From NCBI GenBank assembly GCA_015501075.1, contig JADNYJ010000320.1, forward strand, positions 1 to 36,713: a stretch of 36,713 nt of DNA, read 5' to 3'. Below are positions 18,754 to 30,698 of the stretch, in pieces. This DNA comes from Gymnopilus junonius. Taxonomy: Eukaryota; Basidiomycota; Agaricomycetes; Agaricales; Galerinaceae. Each line of letters opens with the position of its first letter. Position 1 is the stretch's first letter. The translations under genes and the position numbers were made by a program. The notes beneath the pieces were generated by a model. The model did no database searches, had not been told where the DNA came from, and was given only the letters and a program-made list of their open reading frames with translations.

Positions 18754-20474
18754 CGTTTTCTAGCAGACATTACCTCCAGAGCCTAATATCAAACCTGTTG
18801 GCTTGTAACTGAATTTGTATTACACTCAATCACGAACTATGGCGGTCAATAGTTAATTACCCCACTTTCACATTCAACGGGGAAGCAGCTATCAGAAAAC
18901 TCTGATGGAAATGAGCGAGTATAATGTGCATTGGGAGTCATCGAGAACACACCTTTATGATGCCGAGGAAGCAAGTTTTGAAGGCGGAAGCCTGTGGGTA
19001 AGTCGTATGACTCGCCCGTTTTTCTGCTTGGATATCTTTGTTTTTTGAGATCATTGGGCTTTCTTCTTAAATTGGCGCCAACGGCCCTCCTGTATGGTGT
19101 TCACAAACATGGAGGAACTTAGTAAGGTTGAAAAGGACTTTCCTATTTTCTCTGTAAATTTACCTTCGAGCTCTGACCGCTCAGAATCCGGATTCGTCCT
19201 CTATTGCTGGGACTCTGTCCAGAACTTGGACGCCTCCTTCCGAGCCATATGGGTATGAACCTAATTATCGTGTACATCTGTGACTATTTGAAAAGTGGCG
19301 CCGCTCCACTACTGTGAACAGCGCGAATCGAGAAATCAAAGGACCGGATTGGGTTAGGCCGCTTCTGTGGGGCGAGTGAATTAGGATGATGAGTGGATGG
19401 CTTCGATTACGCAGCATTTTAAACATCCGTGTCGCATGAGTGTGCGTAACAATGATGAACAGCAGACCACACCGTACTAGCGCAAGGAAGAAAAGTAAAA
19501 CGGGAGCTGAAAGCCTTAGTTGTGACTTTGAATTACCAATCTCTTTGTGGTGGAAAGAGCCCGAGTTTAGAAGTTTCAGAACTGCAAATATATGAATACA
19601 AGTAAAGCGATACCTTCTAGTGCAGACATCCCATCACTGACGACGCTCGAGTGGTATTTGGCGGCTATTCTGGTCACCTGCTGCCTTCAAGCACGGACCT
19701 ATGATCTCGACGTTAAGAACCGCTGTCGTTCTCTGAAAGTTTACCTCACCAGATTGAATATCTATTTGATTTCATGTAATCAGAGATCCCGAGTTATTCT
19801 CTTCGACTTCGGCCAGACCGGAGTGCAGGCGGAAAGAGTGGAGTTGATTCTTTGAACGATGCTTGTGCTCCGATGCCATTGATAATTTGCCAATCTTCAT
19901 GTGACGCAGGCTGAAGTCAAGGATTCCTAGGCCAATCACAGGCAACAGAAAGAGGGGCGTAATTAAAAGACAGGAATTGTTGGCAAAAAGTGTCGGGAGA
20001 GACACGAGGAATAACCACACGAGATACCCAAGAACATGCGCAACCTCAGGAAGATTTGAAACGTTCAAGACCATAAGAGCAGGAGTTGGCGTTGATATGA
20101 CAAGCAGTAGTAACAAAAAAAAAGAACCAGAAAGAGAGAATGAATCAGCGGTCCCGACAACTACCGGAATTTCCCGATCAACTATATAGTTGACGTCACG
20201 CGTCGTTGTGTCATTCCAATTGGCCGACCTCGCCTCTGTGGACGTCGATGCACGCTGCCTCGCCTTTGACACTGTCAGCAACTCACGACTTTTTTCTCTA
20301 TCTCAAAGTCTGGCTCCTCACAGTGTCACATACTTGACCACAAGAAACCTCGATCCATTGCTATGGACGATGTTGGCCCTTCTCAAATGACTCCCGCTTC
20401 TCAGATAGCTCCCTGGCATGCAGATGGCTTACAAAAGAGACTAATATAGTACTCAGGGAAGGAACATTAAAATA
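18754..20474. other. Intergenic; one hydrophobic open frame of doubtful status
   Basis: About 1.7 kb without a supported gene. On the minus strand, 19772-20281 is open and holds three hydrophobic runs (SGSFFLLLLLVIS, VLGYLVWLFLVSLPTLF and LLITPLFLLPVIGLGILDF), as in a small multi-pass membrane protein. It has no ATG before them, no clear splice partner and no domain I know, so it may be one exon of a lost gene. The rest shows nothing. Confidence 0.3.
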
Positions 20475-23024
20475 CTATGATGTCTGATTTCTCTTTTCCT
20501 TCCTGCTTATTTGTATTTCCCCCTCTAGCCTGATTGAATGCACCATTTGTGATGACGATATCCTGTCACTCATCCTTTCCAAATATGCGGCAATTACTTC
20601 CTTCGCCTCTTCACATTCTTTGGGATACCTTTGGGATACATCAGAAAGTGTGGCTCCTCTGCACAATTCGACAAGCTCAGTATCGTAGGATGCACGATTT
20701 AGGAAATTTCGAACACCCCACAATGCTACGAAGCGATGTTTGGCCAGTATTTTTGGATGAATTCTGAAAAGGAATGATATATCGTAATGCCGGAGGCACA
20801 TGATCCATGGCTGTGTATGTGGAAGAGATTCCTGGTCGCAAATGAACCCCAAGCAACAAAAAGCGGCGCCTGCATACTTCTCTTCATCCAATCCGTATTT
20901 GGCTGACCTCAATGGGTCTGTCATGGGTTCATAAATGAGTCGCAGGTATTCCATATGTTGGTAAAGGTGAAGACTCCGGCGGATAAGGTAAAGATACTGA
21001 TCATCGAATTCGCGGATGTAGGGGTCGAAGTCGGGAGTCCGAAACGGAATAAGGAAATAAAGACTATAAGGGCGCAATTCTTCTTCATGCGAGAGATAAA
21101 ACGGCACCAGGCAGATGACGGCCGTGAGGCGTACATCTCTGAAGCAAAGTTGCACCACCTCCTTCCACATATTGTCAAATTCATTCACGTGGCGGGCGTA
21201 AATCGATTTGGCATCCGCCCATGTCTAAAGAAAAGAAAGCTCTCTATAAACTTAGCAAAGACAAAAATTGGCAATACTCTACGAACGGCATTTTTAACAG
21301 CTGCCAAAAAATGAGGCAGGAAGAGAGGAACAAACATTGGCCGCAGGGATCGAGAGGCATCGACGTTCTTCATTATATTGGAAATGGAGAAATTCATTAT
21401 ATCCTGTCGCAAGTCGCAATCATATGCCATCCGCGCATGATGGGATCGAAAAATTTCAGTTGCTACGATCCGTGTTAGGCTTCGGGCTCGGGACTCATCT
21501 AACAGGCAAGTGGGATTGGCATAATCTGCATCCGAAGTTAGGCTATCGAACCACTTAACCAGGACAATAAATCAAAAATAGCCGACCTGATATATGCTGA
21601 AGGGACTTGCGGACGAGTTCTGTGCGATACTGGGTCATGTTGATGAAAAATCGCGCAGATCGTGATTTATCGAGAAGAAAATCAGGGAGTGAAGCATGGC
21701 GGAAGTGTCCTTTGCTTATGTCTATAACAGAAGTCAGCCCACTCAGCTGTACTCGAATATCACCAGGATCCAAAAACAAAAACAAATCGTAGTCATCTGG
21801 ATCGTAAAATGGTCCAAACCTAAAAAAAGGGTCATTGAGGGCCATCATAAAGGCCAGGATAAGAAGGACCAGGTCGATATCCTGCATGCTTGAAAATATT
21901 TGCGAGTACAATGCGTCCAATTCAGCGAAAGGCTGATCTTTTGCTGGACGTGCTTCCATGATTACCTCAAGACGCTGATGAGGCTTGTGTCGGTTCGATT
22001 CCAAGTATTTGACTACAGTTGCTGCATAGATAAACTGGCCTGATGGCCGATGAACGAGCTCCCGGATGACGTCGTCTTTGGGCCAAGGTCGAGGAATGTA
22101 TCTTTTGAACGGGTGACTTTGAGCAATCGATTTGAACTTCTCGCGAAAGAATAATTCAATATCTGCCACTGACTGATATCCATCATCCAAGAAAAGGCGC
22201 GTTAGGATGGCGTGGGTATCTGCAGCTCCAAACCTGGTGGAAATTTCTTGTTCAGGGCGGCTAGCGATTAAGAACTTTAAGGGAAGATGGTACGTCTTCA
22301 CCCCGCTGATAATAACATCCAAGATTTTACGCTGGGAAACGACATCCAAGCACTCGTCAAGACCGTCGATGATTATGAACAGGGCACTCCCATCCTCGTT
22401 AGACGGGCTCGAGTTCAGTACTTCCCACATCGGCTGCACGACCAAGGCGAAAAATTGTGTTTCTAGGGAGCGAGTAGGCATGAGGGAGTCGTGATCCATG
22501 ATCTGATTGAGCTTCTGACGTGCTTGAGGGAACATGAGTCCAATCTGGTACGCGATGGTGGAGAAGAGGGCCTTAGGAGTATTGCGATTCGAATCGGACC
22601 TGCTAAAGAAGAAACTAGCCAGAAGTGTGCCTTCCGCGTAACACATTTCCGCTATACTCTGCGCGATCGCCGACTTACCAGCTCCTGCTGCGCCATGAAG
22701 CCACATGATGAGAGCATCTCTCTTATTAGGATCTTGGCCCATCGCCCAGTCTATTATCTTCTTCATAATGGCGACGCGTGTGTTGGGATAACATTTCGGA
22801 GGGTCGAAGCGATCGCCGGAGTTGTGAAAGGCGCCAGGAGCTACGGCGTTCTTGAGTGTCAGAAAGCCAGCTTAGATTTAAGATAAGAGTTGAATTACAA
22901 ATTTGGACGTCAACGGAAACATACTTTCAGAGATACCCTGTATTTGCTGTACGAATGTCCCTCCTGTGATCATCATGTTTGACCCAAACATTGAAGTAGA
23001 TGGCGACTTGGCGTTGTCGTCCAT
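20475..23024 (-). CDS. NACHT-domain STAND NTPase (fungal NLR-like)
   Basis: Four exons, 23024-22925, 22870-21587, 21525-21278 and 21224-20475, give 793 aa. Introns are 54, 61 and 53 nt in matching phases. Residues 1-33 (MDDNAKS...ITGGTFVQQIQG) and the following NAVAPGAFHNSGDRFDPPKC are the usual lead-in of agaric NACHT proteins. Walker A is GAAGAGKS at 93-100, Walker B is LFIIIDGLDEC at 197-207, and FLIASRPEQE follows as the sensor-type motif. Such proteins are nucleotide-driven switches for self/non-self recognition or cell death. Beyond the NACHT and its helical part, the C-terminal 330 residues show no ankyrin, TPR or WD repeats. The second intron has a weak donor (GTCGGC) but a perfect CTAAC branch site; reading through it would break the frame. 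Confidence 0.8.
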
Positions 23025-23392
23025 TGCGAGCGGGTGAAAGTAGGAAGGAGCAGAGGGAATAAGCCACGAGTTATCTCGATATCCTGGGCACACAGCCACA
23101 TGCGTGGATGACCTTTGACGTTTGTCCTCTGGGAGAGCCAATGACGTTGTCATAGCCAGAGTGAACAACCAAAAATGCCATTGTGCAATGAATTTTCATT
23201 CGAGGGATATTTTTGTCCCTGGCTTGTGGACGATTTGTTGTGCATGACCCACATGGAGAGAAAGGTGGGAGTAACGAAAATACTTGCTTATTACGGACTT
23301 CAATGCCGGTAGGTACGTGCAGGGTGCGTGGTTCGTTGGGCATCAGCATTTCATATCCAGTACAAAACGTTCGTTGATGAGGAGTACCCTAT

Positions 23393-24141
23393 TCATAGGC
23401 TGATATATATTCTGATATGTGCACCTATGTCGAGAGCAGACGAATTTAGAAACACATGGAGATGTACATGCAGAATGACTGCGCACATGTAGAGTTCTTC
23501 CTCAGACCCATGATTCCCGTCCCTCACATCTTTTTCCTCATTGCAAGTCTCCTCCTCCTCCAAATCCTCAACGCTCCTCCTTAAAGCCTGCTCAGCCAAT
23601 GTCTTCAAGAGCTCTATGTCATCCGTGTTAGCAGCATCGAAAGACTAGGCGCATGCATCCACGATTCGGGTGTCGACCAGATCAACTTGCAGACGTGCGA
23701 AAACCTGCGGGTCGTCATAGACAATTTCGATGGCTAGGTCTCCTTCTAGGTCGTCCGCCTTCGAGTGCAGAGAAGGCTGTATGTGATATTCCATTGGAGT
23801 CGTAGCGTTGACGGCGGATGGTCCGAAAATTGAGATCTCGTACCGTTCGGCCGACGTGTAGCTTCGGCCCGAGGGTTTGTCACGCATCGCGTTCTTGCGT
23901 GTTGTCCTCCGACTTTCCGTTGAACTGCGCCTGCTCTCTCTCCCGCTCTTTTACTCAGAATATTTCCAACCTTCCCGACCTTGGCAATGAAGACGCGTAG
24001 GCTATCGAGTTTGACGACGGCATCGATATTGTCCCTGTTCTTCTTCCCCTTTGCTCCTGCAAGACTGGTCATAACGAGCTCCGCATCCAGGTAAGTACTC
24101 GCGTTTTGCCTTGGAGGAACCTCGTCACCAATATGCACCAT
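23393..24141 (-). CDS. Candidate three-exon gene, function unknown
   Basis: A tentative model: 24141-23971, 23893-23705 and 23644-23393, 203 aa, all introns phase 0. Pieces are MVHIGDEVPPRQNASTYLDA, then KLDSLRVFIAKVGK, RDKPSGRSYTSAERYEISIF, SKADDLEGDLAIEIVYDDPQ and an acidic helical tail (LKTLAEQALRRSVEDLEEEE). The last acceptor (CGCCTAG) is convincing because it removes the stop after DACA. The first donor is uncertain (GTTGGA or GTCGGG). I recognise no domain. It lies between the NACHT gene and the DUF2235-WD40 gene, transcribed in the same direction as the NACHT gene. Confidence 0.4.
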
Positions 24142-25270
24142 CTCTGGGTGCTCTTTTCGATTCCTGTAGCTCCAATTCAAGCCAACTCGACGTTGACGAT
24201 ACGCAATAGAACGATGGTGGATACGGGAGCAGTGCTAGCTAATGAAGGCCACGCTGAGGAGGGAATAGTGTAAAAGGGAGAGTGATGTGGGCCGTCATGG
24301 ATGCGACCCATGCAGCGGAGACGGTTATACGAGATCTTAAAGGCGAGTCTTTGATCTTTTTCCTCCTTGTCCCTCAGGAATGCTGAAATCGCTCGCCGCC
24401 TTCTTGGCTTGGCTTAGCTTTGGTGCTGTTGGAACTCGCGCCCCAAGCTTTCTGGTCGCTTCAGCTCTGAGACCTTACATACCATCTCTGTTGTGATTCC
24501 GACCTCGGTCTCCTAAAGCCGTATCTTGCGACGAAGAATTCGTCTACGAGCATGGTACCCAGTCCCGAAACTCCTACGTTGAGTCTGAATCTAGCATTTT
24601 GAATTAGAAAAAGGGCCGTGCATGGAGGTTCAAGCATCGTTGCTTACTCTGGTACGCCACAAGCCCCTAGTCATTATTAATTTTTCCACCATTTAACGCT
24701 TAAAAACTGAACCTCAAGACAAAGCGTCGACTGTAGGGGTTAATTCCAGGTCGCCTAACACCATTCCTGTTGGTACGTACGCGTATTCTGTAAGTTCGTA
24801 ATAATGACCGATATGATGTGGCTCAATATAAGCAGGCTATTATCCGAAATTTGATGTAGTGAACGAACACGGCTGTTTGTTCAACCAATGACGCAGAGTT
24901 CTTTCTGTGTTTTCTACGCCTATGTCCATTTTCCTAGTTCTATCTGATAGCCCCTCGCTGTCGCTTTTTGGAACGAGGGGTGAGGCTGAAGCGAAGCACG
25001 TTAGCGCACGAGGCCATAAAGTCAACTCACTCTCATTGGTCCGCTTTTCTTGCCCTAGTTGAACATTTTGAGATTTGACAGCCGTTATGGAAGCTGTCAA
25101 GTGCCATCGGGACATATAGCAAACTTCTCATAGGGTTTGGAGCCTTTGAAAACCACAGGAGAATGTTACCTCACGCGATCATCGTGGCCAGGGGAAGCCT
25201 TGAGGCAAATCCGATGGCATTGATAAAATGCCGGTCTCGTTGAATACAATCCTCGACATTCGCTTTCTTC
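24142..25270. other. Intergenic, no gene seen
   Basis: About 1.1 kb upstream of both the candidate gene (-) and the DUF2235-WD40 gene (+), so it should hold both promoters. A minus-strand frame at 24840-25115 has no domain or splice support and is probably chance. Confidence 0.35.
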
Positions 25271-28200
25271 ATGACTACCGAAGCGATTCCGAACAGGAAG
25301 TCGAACAGTGAGTGTCATCCCTTGCGGAATAACTGAGCATTGATCTCACTTTTGGTTGAACACAGAAAAGACGCAGGGGATGAGGTTCGGTGAGGGTTCA
25401 TCTTCCCAGATCGGACCAGCACCTAAACCGATGACTACAACGCCCGAGCTCATGGAGTGCGGGCACGCAAGGAATGGTCGGAACCTTGTCGTCTGCATTG
25501 ACGGAACGTCTAACAAATTCGGTGACATGGTACATCCTTTACGTGTCCATGAGATTGTATGCTCAAACTCCATACGCAGAACACAAATGTGATCGAGCTC
25601 TACAACCTTATTCTGAAAAGACGGGAAGATAACCAGCGGACTTGGTACAATAGCGGGATCGGTACTTATGCACGTCCGGCCTGGAAGACGCTGAGCTACT
25701 ACGCGCAAGTTGTCTCTAATGCGATCGATCTGGCTTTTGCACGGTTCGTTCAGATTTTGCATTTTGGTTCGATTCTTTCCTTCTGATTACACCCTGGTTT
25801 ATAATTAGGAATTTTCATCAAACGGTATTGGCTGCATACCGCTGGCTTTCGGATAATTATGAGGACGGGGACTGTATCTTTCTTTTTGGTACGTTGGAAC
25901 GATATCTATAGGATATCTCTTTTGACTTTTATCGGCATATCATACAGGGTTTTCTCGTGGAGCTTTTCAAGTTCGAATACTTTCTGCAATGATTGATAAG
26001 GTATGTACTTATTATTCCTGGGCTTTGGATTCGATTTCGTGACGCAAATATAGGTCGGCCTCATTCACAAGGGGAACGAGATGCAAATCCCATTGTGAGT
26101 GTCAAATAAGAGTATATATGACTGCGCATTCAAAGCAGGATTTTCAGCGCATACGAGGTATACGCTGACCCTAAGAGCGATATCGAAACCGTAGCAGAAG
26201 TGGGGGAGTTCGTAGATGAAGGAACATCCACCATGGCTGAGCGCTTCAAGAAGGCGTTCTCACATGAAGGCGTGAAGGTCCATTTTGTAGGAGCGTGGTA
26301 GGTCTCATTCATGCGTTTACGATCCATGATGTCTGATTCCAAGGTTCTGTTGAAAGGGATACAGTCTCATCGATCGGGTTTACTCGTTCCCGCGACGCAT
26401 TCCCTCGTACGATTGACGGTATGGGACACGTTTGTTACTTCCGCCATGCCCTCGCTCTTGATGAGCGGCGTGTGAAATTCCTGCCTGAATACGCCTATGG
26501 TGGTACAGCAAAAGATATGGATCGCGTCGCTGGTGCACCGATTTACAAGCAAGGGATTGATAATGATCCCTCGCGTACTGGAAATGACGAAATCAATAAC
26601 AGTTCTGAAGAGAAAGAACCGGTACGAAAACGTCGACAGATAAAGGAAGTCTGGTTTCCCGGAACGCATTCTGACATGTCGGTGCCTATTATTTTCCATA
26701 CGTTTAACCAACTGACAAAAATACTTCAAGTGGAGGAGGAAACGTTCAAAATACTGGCCTAAATCGCAGTCGACCGGCATTAAGATGGATGGTTTTTGAA
26801 GCTGAGGGCGTTGGTCTTCGTACCTCAGGATTTCGAGGAGAGCTCTCTTCCGAAAAGTTAATAGACGTCAGAGAGTCTTTGACGGGAATATGGTGGTTCC
26901 TTGAAATTCTTCCGATTAAGCGGTTGGCGTTTAGCAGAGAACACGACGGCACCAAAATTACTCGAAAGTCAGTTCATTCTATGACTAGCATTCTGCGCAG
27001 CTGATTAATAAAGTAGACCCCACCTTGGCAAGGGGCGCACAATCCACCCCGGACAGAAGATACATGCGTCATTTGTCCTTGCAAAGCAGACTTACGTTCC
27101 AAGAGCCCTTCCTCCTCAACAGGTTGAAGACTTTTGGCAGGGTTTGAAGCCAGAGTCTGACGATTCAGAATGGTTGGAATTCGATCTCTACGATTCCATT
27201 GATTTTACTGTGGACAACTTTATTCATACGTCTGGTACGGATAGTGCTTTTCAGCTCCCCAGTAATGTGGCAATATCAGGTAGGTTGTTATTGCTAATTA
27301 CACGTAGTACTTATGCATATCGTCTATACTAGGATCTGGACGGAAAGCCTTATATTCAAAATTATTCTCGACCTTGAAGAGCGAGGTCGACGCCACGATA
27401 AAATACCAGCTCTTCGTATACACTTTGAACGTCCTAACTTCAGACTCTTCAGAGTCAACACTCATCAAGCCCGTCCAATCCACGGAGATGCGTCCTCTCC
27501 TGCAGCGTCTCAAAAATGGCAACGACGCTTACGATGAAGGAAAAACATTGAAGTTCATCAAGGAATTCACAGACCGTTAGTTCTATCTTTCATGGGATCA
27601 TCGTTGCAATTCTAAATTACCGTTATAGCCTGTGTTTTCATATTACGAGGACACACGAACGCCGTTTTCTCAGCTGCTTTCTCACCTGACAGTAAGCTGG
27701 TAGCCTCCGGTTCTTGGGACGCAACAATCCGTCTTTGGAATGCCGAGACGGGAACTGCAGTCCAGGTTTTGATAGGACACATGGCGGCAGTTAGATCTGT
27801 TGCCTTCTCGCCTGAGGCCACTTTGGTTGTATCAACTTCGGATGACCGTACGATACGGGTGTGGGATCTAAAGGCAGGGAGTGCCAGCGGAAAGGTACTC
27901 TTAGGGGATGGGAACTTCCTTCACTCTGCTGTGTTCTCACCGGATGGAAAGCGGGTGATTTCCGCTTCAAGGGACGGGACCATTCGATCCTGGGATGTTG
28001 AAACTGGGGAGGCAGTGGGAAAATCATTTGGAGGTTACGACAAGTCTATCGATTTCCTTGCCTTCTCCCCCGATGGAAAATACGTGGCGTCAGGTTCGGC
28101 TACCACCACAATGCGCCTTTGGAACGTCGAAACGGGGGAAGTTGAAAGAGAGTCATTTGGAAATATCATGCCATGGATCACAACTATCGCCTTTTCGCCT

Positions 28201-28521
28201 GATAGCACCCGCATAGTTTCAGGCTCGTACCACAATACCGTTTGGGTCTGGAACGCTGGAACTGGCAGCGCGGATGGAGAGCCATTCAGAGGACACACGA
28301 ACCATGTCAATGGTGTTGCATTTTCACCTGATGGAAAGTGCGTGGTATCAGGCTCAACGGATACAACTGTTCGGATTTGGAATGCGGAGACTGGGAAAGC
28401 TGATGGACTATTTGAAGGACACAGTAGCTTCGTGCTGTCCGTCGCATTCTCGCCTGATGGGAGGCGTGTGGCGTCAGGGTCCTGGGATAACACCATCCGC
28501 ATCTGGGACGTAGAGACTTAG
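25271..28521 (+). CDS. DUF2235 alpha/beta-hydrolase fused to a seven-blade WD40 propeller
   Basis: Twelve exons: 25271-25307, 25366-25529, 25580-25743, 25809-25888, 25948-26000, 26054-26094, 26148-26297, 26357-26677, 26731-26967, 27017-27279, 27333-27575 and 27629-28521. All phases agree; 2646 nt, 881 aa, no lesion. The N-terminal part is DUF2235, the fold of bacterial Tle1-type phospholipase effectors: LVVCIDGTSNKFGD (D58), NTNVIELYNLI, YNSGIGTY, the nucleophile elbow FGFSRGAF (Ser about 151), FVGAWDTVSSIG (D231) and PGTHSDIGGGN (H334, D336). After a linker, residues about 588-881 form seven WD40 repeats, each with SPD(G/S)-type and (L/I)W turns, enough for one closed propeller. It probably acts in the cytosol as a lipase or esterase gated by propeller binding; the substrate is not known. 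Confidence 0.85.
27629..28521 (+). repeat. Seven WD40 repeat units encoded in a single exon
   Basis: All seven blades lie in the last exon, starting at FILRGHTNAVFSAAFSPDSK, LIGHMAAVRSVAFSPEAT, LLGDGNFLHSAVFSPDGK, SFGGYDKSIDFLAFSPDG, SFGNIMPWITTIAFSPDS, PFRGHTNHVNGVAFSPDG and LFEGHSSFVLSVAFSPDG. The units are 41-43 codons and similar enough in sequence to recombine. Confidence 0.85.
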
Positions 28522-28930
28522 AGTGCAGAATTCTGGTCGCTGTCATCCCGAAGCAAATTGACATTGATTATAAATTTTTGATACTTGTGGCCTATCGGTA
28601 GGCGAACCAAGTACGTCCCACATATTCAAGGACGCTAGGTCGGCCAGCGAAGACAATGACCGTCGAGATCTTGTCTGATGCGTTCAGCAGATTACTATAG
28701 CACGGACGCTGAACTACGGGTTTTGTTTCTGATACTTTATTCCGGAACAAATTTAATTGGGGCGGTAGACTGATTTACTATCCAATGTCCTTAAATGATG
28801 TCACCAATGCCCCATGATACCAGCAAATTGGGTATTTACTGAGCTCCTTTCTCTCCGAAATGCCTTTGCTTTCACTCTCTGAATCGACCAGTACATCCTC
28901 ATTTATTCGCATCGCTACCAAATGAGGTCG

Positions 28931-29180
28931 TTAGCCCGACTCGGCCTATGCAAAAAAGGAAAAGAACCAAATGCTTACGCCAACAAAAGCTCCTCCAGTA
29001 ATTCCGTTACATCCTGATTCGCAGATGCACGTAAAGCTGCAACACAAAGAACCGATCCCGCACTGGAAAGCCAGAAGGAATACAGCTGCGCTCGACCACA
29101 GGTTCAGGCAGAACGGATGCTGCGGCTAGCGTGGTAGTCATAGTGAAAATGAGGATGGGTAAAGCGCGGAGAAGTTGCAT
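28931..29180 (-). pseudogene. Small secreted cysteine-rich protein, one frameshift
   Basis: ATG at 29180 opens a signal peptide (MQLLRALPILIFTMTTTLAA) and a propeptide-like stretch (SVLPEPVVERSCIPSGF). At 29064-29066 the frame must lose one base to continue as QCGIGSLCCSFTCICESGCN. The cysteine order C-C-CC-C-C-C resembles small knotted basidiomycete secreted proteins. A short intron (GTAAGC...TGCATAG) then leads to a stop at 28931. A strong TATA box sits upstream. One extra C is the only lesion, so a sequencing error is possible and the gene may be live. No function is known. Confidence 0.55.
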
Positions 29181-29253
29181 TGTAGCTGTGTAAATTTGCT
29201 TGGGATGATTTACCGGCGGTTCTGCTATGACTGGGGAAATCGAATGAGGGACG

Positions 29254-29260
29254 CTTTATA
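29254..29260 (-). promoter_or_regulatory. TATA box of the cysteine-rich secreted protein gene
   Basis: TATAAAG on the minus strand, about 74 bp upstream of the ATG at 29180, a good distance for a short leader. It supports this locus having been a real transcribed gene. Confidence 0.55.
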
Positions 29261-30698
29261 GTTGTCGAAGTTAGCTGCTGGGTAAACGATCCGAAAATAG
29301 GAGAGTTATTGTCTTCTTTTACGTGTTGGTACCTGCTTCCTGCACTTCAAGTAGGCATCGAACTCCGGGACGACATGAGTATCTGTCAAGTAAAGTCGTA
29401 AAAGGATGCTTATTATGGCTCGTTTTAGTCAAGCTCAACTCATAATTTGGAGTGGTAGGTCGCCACAAACGCGTACGTACTCTTTATGATACTTGAAACT
29501 CAGAGGGATTTCAGATATTTAAATATTTCATGTAGACTAATGCGTGGCTGTATGAAAGGTGATGAACCATTTTATGTAAATCAAATACGGTTCCTCAGCC
29601 TGGCTCAGGGGTAGAAGGTTGACTTCTATCGGTAGTAAATGTCCACCTGGCGTCTCGCGTGGGTTAAGATCTTTCATTCAGAACCAGGACTTATGGGATC
29701 TCAATACACGTTCGTTCTGCAATGTGACCCAATTGTAATGATCAGAACGATGTCCAACTACAACTGACAAATGACACTTACTTATAGACCTAAAACCATC
29801 CGCGACATTCTCGTGTCGTTCTCTGTATATCCGGTAAATTGGACCGGTTTTCTATAGAATTGTGTCGTCTTCCTGACGGTCAAAGAAGTGCCGAGCAAAA
29901 GCTCGACTCTGGTGAGAAAACCTCGACCATGCGTAGTGTGAACCATTGCTTTATTATTCAGTACGAATAAACTGAAATTTTACCATGCAAAGATCCCCTG
30001 AGACGGCTGATATACACATCTTTTGACTTCGGAGACTAACGCCAAGCAATTTGAAAATCAATGTCATTTTCAACAGCTTGAGTGACGTAGCGGGGATAGA
30101 ACTCAGAATTGACAGCAATTGCCGACAAGCAAGGGAGTGCTTGTGGATTAGAAATTCTGCCTCCGGACAGACCGATCGCCCTTTTTCGCACACACATAGC
30201 TCCTAGCTCGACGTTCATGTTCCGAAATATCCAGAATTAGAGCTGTAAGTACGGAGATTTGAAATCTTTCGTAGCACTTACATGGGTATGTAATAGTAAT
30301 TCTAGATTTCATCATTTATATGCCAGTTCTACAGCGTTAATGGCGATTTTTTTTTGCACTCCCTTTGGCAAGTTCGAGTCGCAGAAGCCCTTGGAAGTGG
30401 CCGGATGTTGTAGTTCGGCATTTTGAATGGTCCGTGTTGAAACTGTACAGTTGATCGGACAAAGCCGAAATCAAATCTTTAATAACTTCGGTTTTCTTCC
30501 TCGTTTCTACTCCCAAGTTCTAGGTTACCCAATTCTGGTTCTTGATCAATGAGGTCGTATATTTCTGTGCCTATATCTCTGGTCTCAGCTGCTGTTATGA
30601 GGCTTCAGGATATAGCAAACCTATAATCAATTTTGATACTCCTGGTTCTATATGCGCTCTGTTTCAGATTCTCATCTCTGTTCTTCGAAATCTATCTA
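29261..30698. other. Intergenic, no gene seen
   Basis: About 1.4 kb. Minus-strand frames at 29954-30218 have no domain, and no coherent exon chain was found. The stretch CCTGGCTCAGGGGTAGAAGG near 29600 looks briefly like a tRNA A-box but has no B-box or cloverleaf. Confidence 0.4.

Noticed and set aside
21526..21586. Frameshift in the NACHT gene after QHISG
   Set aside because: A 61-nt intron with a CTAAC branch site and CAG acceptor restores the frame exactly, so the gene is taken as intact.
28035..28502. 155-codon minus-strand open frame across the WD40 exon
   Set aside because: A repetitive shadow of the WD40 units; no domain, and the plus strand is clearly coding.
29590..29660. Possible tRNA start (CCTGGCTCAGGGGTAG)
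   Set aside because: No B-box downstream and no pairing arms.
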